The notes under the pieces were generated by a model, which searched no databases, was not told the origin of the DNA, and was given only the letters and a program-made list of their open reading frames with translations. From Rubrobacter sp. (GTDB taxonomy: Bacteria; Actinomycetota; Rubrobacteria; Rubrobacterales; Rubrobacteraceae), in contig JACDFX010000127.1 of the NCBI GenBank assembly GCA_013815575.1, positions 1 through 6,103 of the forward strand: DNA of 6,103 nt. Direction: 5' to 3'. Shown one piece after another: positions 1 to 4,078 of the stretch. Numbering within the stretch: position 1 is the stretch's first letter; each line of letters opens with the position of its first letter. Position numbers and translations under genes: made by a program.

Positions 1-74
1 TCTATTACGAGAGCGGCCGTCACGGCGATCGCCGCGACGAAGATCGAAGCTAACAAAACAGTCGTGCGTCTCAC
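1..74 (-). CDS. Partial gene: N-terminus of a signal-peptide or membrane-anchored protein
   Basis: Only the first 24 codons are in the window; the gene runs off the left edge. A GTG start at 74-72 gives MRRTTVLLASIFVAAIAVTA followed by ALVI. This is a short Arg-Arg positive head and then about 18 hydrophobic residues, as in a Sec signal peptide or a single N-terminal membrane helix. The start is supported by a strong Shine-Dalgarno, AGGGGGG (complement of 83-89), 8 nt upstream. It lies 91 bp downstream of the serine hydrolase stop on the same strand, so the two may share a transcript. A weak TAGTAT (complement of 112-117) could be a -10 box. The function cannot be told from this fragment. The real left end and product lie outside the window. 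Confidence 0.62.
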   Translation of the reverse strand, partial: MRRTTVLLASIFVAAIAVTAALVI

Positions 75-153
75 GAGAAAAGCCCCCCTGCTCTTCGAGA
101 TTCCGACCGAGATACTAACCGATCCGCGCGGTCGTGCCGGTATGGGACGACAG

Positions 154-188
154 AGGCCGGGGCTTTTACTGGACCCGGCCTGTAAAAG
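154..188 (-). repeat. Two interleaved inverted repeats across the hydrolase stop codon
   Basis: Two perfect inverted repeats interlock here. One pairs 154-161 with 174-181 (AGGCCGGG/CCCGGCCT, 8 bp, 12-nt loop). The other pairs 163-169 with 182-188 (CTTTTAC/GTAAAAG, 7 bp, 12-nt loop). Their arms alternate, so in the hydrolase mRNA they are mutually exclusive or pseudoknot-like. The TAA stop (168-166) lies in one arm. No T-run follows on the minus strand, so this is not a classical intrinsic terminator. It could act as an mRNA 3'-end structure, or it could be chance in GC-rich DNA. Confidence 0.4.
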
Positions 189-1227
189 TGCGGTAGGTGG
201 CGAGCGACATCTCCTGCATGGCGGCGCGGGCGGTCCCTTCGCCGGTCTCGTCCGCTATTACCACTATAAAGTAGGCCTCGTCCGGATCGCGGGAGCCTTC
301 CGGGAAGACCACGCCGGCGTCGCCGAAAGTGGCGCCGTAGGAGCCGATCTTGTGCGAGACCCTCGCGCCTTCAGGGAGGAGTTGGGGCAGGCGGTCCTCG
401 AAGTCGGTGTTCGTCATCAGGTCCAGCATTTCGGCGGAGAGCTCGGGGGTAGTGGTGTTGGGGATCCAGTACTCCGTCGAGCGGGCGCCCACGCGCTGGA
501 GCTCGGAGCGGATAGAGTCCCGGCCGAGGTAGCGGTCGAGCATCTTCCAGGCGGTGTTGTCGCTCTCTTTTATGAGGAACGTCGCGCACTCGCGCAACGT
601 GATGGTGTGGCCGACCGGGTACGTGTAGAGCGATCCGGTACCGTAGGCCTGCACGTCGGAGGCCTGCATGGAGATCTTGTCGTCGAGATCCACCTGCCCG
701 GCCGCCGCCGCCCGGTAGAGCGTCATGAGTACGGGAAGCTTGTTGATGCTCGCGGCCAGGAAGCGCCCGTCTGGATCCATCGAGACGGTCTGATCCGTGG
801 ACGGGTCGAAGACCACCACCCCGTACCTGCCGGGGTAGGCCTCGGCTATCTGCCCGAGCTCTTCTCGCAAAGGCCCCTTCTCCGCGGCGGAGATCCCGGC
901 CTGCGGGACGGATCTGGCCCCGGCTTGGGCCCGGGCGTCGGGGGGCGCCTCTTTACCGTCCCCGGCGGGTTCGGCCGCGGCCGGCGGCTGGAGGCCGGGT
1001 TCGGCGACGGGCGTCCGGGCGCGGGCGACGGGGTCCTCGCCCGCGAAGGCCTGGTAGAAGAACAGCCCGGCCAGGAGGAGGAGTACGGCCAGGGGGATGA
1101 GCAGGAGCAGGCGTCGTCTGGAGGTCCGCTGGCGGGTCTTCCTCAGTTGCCTGCGGCGTCGCCTGCGCTCGCGGCGGGAGTGCCCCGTCTCCTGGGGCGT
1201 ATCCGGTCTGGGTGACGGCGCGAAGAT
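166..1227 (-). CDS. Membrane-anchored class A beta-lactamase-fold serine hydrolase (start uncertain)
   Basis: The catalytic domain (genomic 166-870) has the penicillin-recognising serine hydrolase motifs in order: SINK (nucleophile Ser at 748-750, SxxK), SDN in KESDNTA, and KIG in SHKIG in place of KTG. It resembles the Beta-lactamase2 family. The usual omega-loop ExxLN between SDN and the NTTTPELSAEML helix is absent: only about 30 residues separate them, with no obvious deacylating Glu. A cell-wall peptidase, esterase or penicillin-binding-like role therefore fits better than true beta-lactamase. Upstream the frame stays open to a TAG at 1273-1275 and encodes an Arg-rich segment, a membrane helix (1110-1042, LLLLIPLAVLLLLAGLFFYQ) and a Pro/Ala-rich linker, so the domain should sit outside the membrane. 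No in-frame ATG, GTG or TTG precedes the helix. The best candidate is ATC at 1227, 6 nt after GAGGGGG, giving 353 aa with the helix at residues 40-62. The first ordinary start is TTG at 870, which would make a 234-aa protein with no anchor. The domain call is firm; the 5' end is not. Confidence 0.78.
   Translation of the reverse strand: MFAPSPRPDTPQETGHSRRERRRRRRQLRKTRQRTSRRRLLLLIPLAVLLLLAGLFFYQAFAGEDPVARARTPVAEPGLQPPAAAEPAGDGKEAPPDARAQAGARSVPQAGISAAEKGPLREELGQIAEAYPGRYGVVVFDPSTDQTVSMDPDGRFLAASINKLPVLMTLYRAAAAGQVDLDDKISMQASDVQAYGTGSLYTYPVGHTITLRECATFLIKESDNTAWKMLDRYLGRDSIRSELQRVGARSTEYWIPNTTTPELSAEMLDLMTNTDFEDRLPQLLPEGARVSHKIGSYGATFGDAGVVFPEGSRDPDEAYFIVVIADETGEGTARAAMQEMSLATYRTFTGRVQ
868..883 (-). 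promoter_or_regulatory. Alternative internal start of the serine hydrolase (SD plus TTG)
   Basis: TTG at 870-868 is the first conventional start codon in the hydrolase frame. It is preceded by GGAG (complement of 880-883) with 9 nt spacing and by AAGGGG closer in. Starting here would remove the Arg-rich head, membrane helix and linker and leave the bare catalytic domain in the cytoplasm, where it would not meet cell-wall substrate. An automated caller would probably choose this codon. I think it is either a fallback or a secondary start. Confidence 0.3.
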
Positions 1228-1251
1228 CCTTATCCCCCTCGTATCCGGCGC

Positions 1252-1302
1252 GGCGGCGCCGGGACTACTTGCCTATCGACCGGATAAAGGTAACGATAAA
1301 GA
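1252..1302 (-). repeat. Left copy of a 51-bp direct repeat: detached 3' end of the 246-aa membrane gene
   Basis: This segment matches 2557-2607 at 47 of 51 positions, without gaps (mismatches at 1264, 1272, 1273 and 1292). Read on the minus strand it encodes FIVTFIRSIGK and then TAG, against FIVTFIRSINK and TAG at the end of the intact gene. The match continues past the stop into the GGCGCCGCC flank. Further upstream (1303-1330) only a weak resemblance remains, IVSGGL against IAAGGL. No gene body lies ahead of it, so it is a gene-end fragment, not a gene. Either it is a target-site or att-type duplication left by insertion of the intervening 1.25 kb, or it is the last trace of a decayed paralogue. 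Confidence 0.8.
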
Positions 1303-1373
1303 ATCCCCTGCGCAAGCCACCTGAGACGATGTGAGGGTGCCGGGTAGTCCAATACCCTCTTCAACCTACGCGC

Positions 1374-1691
1374 TCAACCGAAAAAGACTAGAGACAGAAC
1401 CAGAATCACACTCAGCATCAGGCCAAACGCCGACACGCCGAACAGAGAGCCATAGATGGTTTCTTCGGCACCGCTAAAGTCCACACCCCTGTAGTTGAAC
1501 CACAGCAGCCCCGACGAGGCGGCCATGAGAGCCAGCAACGCAAATGCCACGTATGGAAACTGGACGCCGGACAACTCATACCCGAAGGTGAAGCCGCTGC
1601 CGACAGCCAGTACCGACACGGTGACGAAGCCCCCGAACGACACCAACCAAACAACCACCAGCAGCCAGACTACCGGACGGACCAGGCCCAT
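1374..1691 (-). CDS. Small three-helix membrane protein, unrecognised
   Basis: This 105-aa protein starts MGLVRPVVWLLVVVWL and is almost entirely membrane-embedded, with helices at about residues 7-30, 45-65 and 80-104 and short loops between. The second loop is the most polar (NYRGVDFSGAEET, 66-78). I do not recognise a family. The frame is open further upstream to 1922, but that extension is not hydrophobic, looks like intergenic DNA and lacks a ribosome site. ATG at 1691 is preferred because an extended -10 (TGCTACAAT) ends 6 nt before it, predicting a leaderless mRNA. Codon use is less strictly G/C-ending than in the neighbours (for example TTT, GTT and AGT), and the flanks are visibly more AT-rich. 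With the GNAT gene it lies between the two 51-bp direct repeats, so it may be part of transferred DNA. Confidence 0.68.
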   Translation of the reverse strand: MGLVRPVVWLLVVVWLVSFGGFVTVSVLAVGSGFTFGYELSGVQFPYVAFALLALMAASSGLLWFNYRGVDFSGAEETIYGSLFGVSAFGLMLSVILVLSLVFFG

Positions 1692-1706
1692 GCTCGTATT
1701 GTAGCA
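1692..1706 (-). promoter_or_regulatory. Extended -10 promoter giving a leaderless mRNA for the 105-aa membrane protein
   Basis: On the minus strand TGC-TACAAT (1706-1698) is followed by six bases, ACGAGC, and then ATG at 1691. TACAAT differs from TATAAT at one position and has the upstream TGn of an extended -10. Transcription starting 7 nt after the box would begin at the A of the ATG. No Shine-Dalgarno lies ahead of the ATG, which is consistent. There is no good -35 at 17-18 nt, which is usual for extended -10 promoters. Confidence 0.6.
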
Positions 1707-1907
1707 TTTGAAGCTATCGCCAAACTTTCCGTACCGGCAAACTCGCACAGACGAGGGGGGCGCGTATAGGTTGACGGAGGTTTTGACAGTTGCAGGGGAA
1801 GATGGAATGTGGCCTATATAACGCAAAAGGTGCGAGGGCGCCGGGTCAGACCGACCCGACTCATGAAGTGCGCGACGCAGGGCTGTAGCACGGTTGGTAG
1901 GCAGTAT

Positions 1908-1923
1908 CTTGCCGATCGGCAAG
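1908..1923. repeat. Perfect 16-bp palindrome downstream of the GNAT gene
   Basis: CTTGCCGATCGGCAAG reads the same on both strands, centred between 1915 and 1916, 36 bp past the GNAT stop. As RNA it would form a 6-bp stem with a GATC loop, but no T-run follows in either direction, so it is a poor intrinsic terminator. As DNA it has the form of an operator for a dimeric regulator. No second copy is in the window. Confidence 0.5.
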
Positions 1924-1959
1924 CCTGGACACCCTCGTGTCGGGCACCCACCCGCTGCG

Positions 1960-2457
1960 CTACAGGTTCTTGAAGTACCTGGCTATCGGCAGGTGGACGT
2001 AGCCGGCCTTCTCGTACGTGCGGCGCGCAGCGGCGTGCCCGGGGTCTCCCCCCGTCTCGACCATCGCCACCCTCATCCCGGCGTCCTTGAGCCTCTCGAG
2101 CGCGAACTCAGTAAGGGCGGTCCCGATGCCGACGCCCTGTTGGTCGGGGTCGACGCCGAGTATGGAGATCTCGCCCATGTCGCGCTCGGGGTGATGGAGC
2201 TCGACCGCCACGAAGCCCACAACGGTGCCCGCGCCCGCCTCGGCGACCCACACGTTCCCCTTCTTCACGGCGAGAACGTCCTCCACCGCCCGCCGCTGAT
2301 CCTCCCGCCAGTCCGGGTGCTGCCGCCTGAAGATCTCGGAGCCCAACACCCGCTCGAGGGATGCGTAGGCCGGCGCCCACGCCCTGAGCGAGAGTCCGAC
2401 CACCGCGTCGGCGTCAAGCTTGTCGAACGGCCGAATTCGCGGCTGGATAGGCTCCAC
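1960..2457 (-). CDS. GNAT-family N-acetyltransferase
   Basis: This 165-aa protein is the normal length for a single GNAT domain. It transfers an acetyl group from acetyl-CoA to an amine; the substrate is not evident. Motif A is clear: the beta4 strand GEISILGVDPDQQGVGIGTAL (residues 95-115) carries the acetyl-CoA pyrophosphate loop Q106-G-V-G-I-G111. The preceding strand is VVGFVAVELHH (79-89) and the motif B region is TGGDPGHAAARRTYEKAGY (135-153). The N-terminal RIRPFDKLDADAVVGLSLRAW is the usual first strand and helix. The start is GTG at 2457: an extended -10 ends 6 nt upstream and there is no spaced ribosome site, so the mRNA is probably leaderless. It lies between the 51-bp direct repeats with the 105-aa membrane gene. 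GNATs are common cargo of small mobile segments and also ordinary chromosomal genes. The family call is firm. Confidence 0.9.
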   Translation of the reverse strand: MEPIQPRIRPFDKLDADAVVGLSLRAWAPAYASLERVLGSEIFRRQHPDWREDQRRAVEDVLAVKKGNVWVAEAGAGTVVGFVAVELHHPERDMGEISILGVDPDQQGVGIGTALTEFALERLKDAGMRVAMVETGGDPGHAAARRTYEKAGYVHLPIARYFKNL

Positions 2458-2493
2458 CCCCCGACACTAACAAACCCGAACCGATTCACCCAA
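2458..2493 (-). promoter_or_regulatory. Promoter of the GNAT gene, probably leaderless
   Basis: On the minus strand TTGGGT (2493-2488) lies 18 nt ahead of TAGTGT (2469-2464), which has TGT just upstream (extended -10). Six bases, CGGGGG, separate the box from GTG at 2457, so transcription should start at or next to the start codon. The G-run abuts the GTG and so cannot serve as a properly spaced Shine-Dalgarno. Confidence 0.5.
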
Positions 2494-2556
2494 CACGTTC
2501 ATCGCAATATTTCTCTCACCGTTGCCACAGTCATGCGCCGCAGAGTTTATGAGTCG

Positions 2557-2607
2557 GGCGGCGCCGGGGCTACTTGTTTATCGACCGGATAAAGGTGACG
2601 ATAAAGA
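2557..2607 (-). repeat. Right copy of the 51-bp direct repeat: 3' end of the intact membrane gene
   Basis: This is the partner of 1252-1302, in the same orientation and 1305 bp away start to start. It covers the last twelve or so codons of the 246-aa gene (FIVTFIRSINK), its TAG stop (2572-2570) and 13 bp of 3' flank that includes the palindrome CGGCGCCG (2559-2566). Because the repeat crosses the stop codon into non-coding DNA, it marks a duplicated DNA segment rather than a conserved protein motif. Recombination between the two copies would delete the GNAT and 105-aa genes and leave the 246-aa gene nearly unchanged. Confidence 0.8.
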
Positions 2608-3310
2608 TGGCCGAGATCAACATGAGGCCGCCGGCCGCGATCAGGCCCAAGGAGACGAAGAAGATGGTGCCGGTGCCGGCCCGGTCCCAGGTCTGCGTCG
2701 CCCAAACGAAGGCGAAGAGCGAGGCGAAGAAGGTCAACAGGATCAGGATCATGCCCCCCGGCAGGTCCCTTATCTGGATGGCCGTCTTCTCGACGGTGTA
2801 GGCGAGCCGCCCCTTTGTCGGGTAGCCCGACTCCCGAACGCTCTCGGTGGCCCGCCGGAACTCTCCCTCGCCCGCGAGCCCTATGACCCGCGAGAGGTAG
2901 TAGGCCTCGGCCGGGGGCTTACCCGTCCTCAGGAGTTCCAGGTAGTTGCGCCGGTAGAGCTCGACGGCGCCCGAGTGGGGCGAGGCGAGCTGCTTCAGGA
3001 AGGCGTGGGTGTCCAGGCGGGTGGCGTAGCGGCGGGCCTCCTGCTGGGCCGTGCGGGCCTCGCGGCTCCCGGAGCGGCGGCCCGAGATCTCCATGACCTC
3101 CAGGAAGAACATCTCGCGGGAGAACTCCAGCGCGCTCTGGCGCTCGCGGCGGCGGGAGGAGATCTCCGTCCGGATGCCCCGCGAACGGTACTCCTCGCGC
3201 CGGAGCAGGTAGACCTGTTCCTGGTAGAAATCCCTCTCCTGCAAAGAGCCCGCCGAGTCCCGCAGCCCGTAGGCCTCTTCGAGCGTCTCCGGTATCCTGC
3301 GCTCTTCCAT
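2570..3310 (-). CDS. Unrecognised 246-aa protein with two C-terminal membrane helices
   Basis: I do not recognise a family. Residues 1-180 are soluble, strongly charged and helical, rich in Arg and Glu (for example SSRRRERQSALEFSREMFF, 51-69), and probably form coiled or bundled helices. Helix-forming repeats continue through a Tyr-rich central part (YRRNYLELLRTG, YYLSRVIGLAGEGE). Two membrane helices follow at about 185-204 and 214-240, separated by the short loop QTWDRAGTG, and the chain ends in IRSINK. The long N-terminal part would therefore probably be cytoplasmic, anchored by a C-terminal hairpin. ATG at 3310 is the natural start. No Shine-Dalgarno is near it: TTTTT precedes the ATG, and TAAACA or TAGGGT just upstream may be -10 boxes. 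Another candidate is TGT-TATCAT at 3378-3370. The gene starts 90 bp after the winged-helix gene stop. Its 3' end is duplicated at 1252-1302. Confidence 0.75.
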   Translation of the reverse strand: MEERRIPETLEEAYGLRDSAGSLQERDFYQEQVYLLRREEYRSRGIRTEISSRRRERQSALEFSREMFFLEVMEISGRRSGSREARTAQQEARRYATRLDTHAFLKQLASPHSGAVELYRRNYLELLRTGKPPAEAYYLSRVIGLAGEGEFRRATESVRESGYPTKGRLAYTVEKTAIQIRDLPGGMILILLTFFASLFAFVWATQTWDRAGTGTIFFVSLGLIAAGGLMLISAIFIVTFIRSINK

Positions 3311-3400
3311 AAAAACGTGTTTACCCTAAGCTCTCGATCTCACGCGCCGAAACCCCTTCCGGGCCCTGAATGATAACACGCTGGCACTCTCTCACGACAC

Positions 3401-3970
3401 CTAACGCCCTTCTTCGAGTTCCTGGTTTTCGGCGCTCTCGGAGCGCCAGAGGCCGTAGAAGATACCGCCCCCGCGCACCCGCACCTCGAGGTGGCCCTTG
3501 GTGGCGAGCTCCTTGAGCATGTCGTCGGCCTCCTCCACGGTCAGCGAGGTCTCCATCGCGGCCTGAGTCGGCGAGATCTCCTCGTGCTCGCGCAGCGCCC
3601 CGAGCAACTCGCGCTCCTTGCTGTCTCCGCCGAGTATCTGCGCTTTATCCCCACCGTCGGATAGCCCCGCGATGCCTCTTAGAAGCAGCCCGAAGGCCGG
3701 GAAGATCGTCCACCCAAAGACGAATATGAGCCACCAGAAGTTGGTAAACAAGAACAACACCGAGACGGCGCCTACCACCACGGGTATCAGGACCGCCAGT
3801 GAGGTCGTGACCTGCGCCTTGGGATTCATGCTCTCGACGTCTATCCCGAGGCCGTCCCAGAACTCGTCCGAGTCCGAGCTTCGGCGGACGCGGCGTTCCT
3901 CACGCTTCTCCAGGTGCCGGGCGCGCGGATCTCGGTGCTGCTCCGGCTCTTGGTCTGGTCTCTTCTCCAA
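3401..3970 (-). CDS. Membrane-anchored protein with a C-terminal winged-helix-like domain
   Basis: This 189-aa protein falls in three parts. Residues 1-53 are hydrophilic and charged (LEKREERRVRRSSDSDEFWD). Residues 54-97 form a helical hairpin in the membrane (VTTSLAVLIPVVVGAVSVLF, then FWWLIFVFGWTIFPAFGLLL). Residues 118-176 resemble a winged helix: helix KERELLGALREHE, helix SPTQAAMETSL, recognition-like helix TVEEADDMLKELATKG and wing HLEVRVRGGGIFYGLWR. Such small membrane proteins with a helix-turn-helix tail may sense or regulate something, but DNA binding is inferred here. TTG at 3970 is chosen because GGAGG lies 6 nt upstream. The frame stays open to a GTG at 4015, but that stretch contains the promoter, so the longer form is unlikely. 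The gene diverges from the M20 dipeptidase, which makes that gene or itself a possible target. Confidence 0.75.
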   Translation of the reverse strand: MEKRPDQEPEQHRDPRARHLEKREERRVRRSSDSDEFWDGLGIDVESMNPKAQVTTSLAVLIPVVVGAVSVLFLFTNFWWLIFVFGWTIFPAFGLLLRGIAGLSDGGDKAQILGGDSKERELLGALREHEEISPTQAAMETSLTVEEADDMLKELATKGHLEVRVRGGGIFYGLWRSESAENQELEEGR

Positions 3971-3976
3971 AAGCGA

Positions 3977-3996
3977 CCTCCGTCCCCAATATAGCA
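3977..3996 (-). promoter_or_regulatory. Extended -10 promoter and ribosome site of the winged-helix membrane gene
   Basis: On the minus strand TGC-TATATT (3996-3988) is an extended -10 one base from TATAAT. GGAGG (complement of 3977-3981) follows, 6 nt before TTG at 3970. The expected transcription start is close to 3981, leaving a very short leader that barely includes the Shine-Dalgarno. This pair fixes the start codon and rules against GTG at 4015. Confidence 0.55.
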
Positions 3997-4039
3997 GCAG
4001 CCCCGGACGTGACACCAGGATGGCGCAGGACCAACTAGA

Positions 4040-4069
4040 TGCTAACCTGCCATCGAACCGAACGAAGGG
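4040..4069 (+). promoter_or_regulatory. Candidate promoter and ribosome site of the M20 dipeptidase gene
   Basis: TGC-TAACCT (4040-4048) is a modest extended -10, facing away from the one at 3988-3996. Transcription would start near 4055. GAAGGG (4064-4069) then lies 9 nt before ATG at 4079, a good spacing. From TTG at 4073 it would be only 3 nt away, so ATG is the better start. No clear -35 is seen. The 45 bp between the two divergent -10 elements is where a shared regulator would bind. Confidence 0.4.
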
Positions 4070-4078
4070 TTTTTGGAC

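Larger units (their letters stand above)
1692..1959. other. 268-bp intergenic region, AT-richer than the surroundings
   Basis: This lies between the GNAT stop and the start of the 105-aa gene, and I see no convincing gene in it. It holds the leaderless promoter at its left end, two TTGAC words 12 bp apart (1771-1775 and 1783-1787), a TATATAAC stretch (1815-1822), a short inverted repeat CGGGTC/GACCCG (1842-1847/1853-1858) and a perfect 16-bp palindrome (1908-1923). Base composition departs from the GC-rich, third-position-biased pattern of the flanking genes. Confidence 0.55.

Noticed and set aside
64..1215. Long plus-strand open frame (383 codons)
   Set aside because: It is antisense to the serine hydrolase. 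The translation is Gly/Arg/Val-rich with no domain logic, while the opposite strand carries clear catalytic motifs and a membrane helix.
1303..1330. Upstream continuation of the left repeat copy as a real gene fragment
   Set aside because: Only a few codons (GGL, IV) resemble the parent and a two-residue gap is needed. This is noted as a hint within the repeat entry and not called a pseudogene.
1333..1359. Inverted repeat GAGGGT/ACCCTC downstream of the 105-aa gene as a terminator
   Set aside because: Only a 6-bp stem with a 15-nt loop and no T-run. Too weak to call.
1771..1822. TTGACA (1783-1788) with TATATA (1815-1820) as a plus-strand promoter, and paired TTGAC words
   Set aside because: The spacer is 26 nt instead of about 17 and no plus-strand gene follows. 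An antisense RNA cannot be excluded, but nothing else supports it.
1692..1922. Upstream extension of the 105-aa membrane protein to an ATG at 1922
   Set aside because: The added 77 residues look like translated intergenic DNA, have no ribosome site at the ATG, and would run across the leaderless promoter at 1698-1706 and half of the palindrome.
2522..3373. Plus-strand open frame opposite the 246-aa membrane gene
   Set aside because: Low-complexity Gly/Arg/Ala/Leu translation with no motif. The minus strand gives helices and membrane spans.
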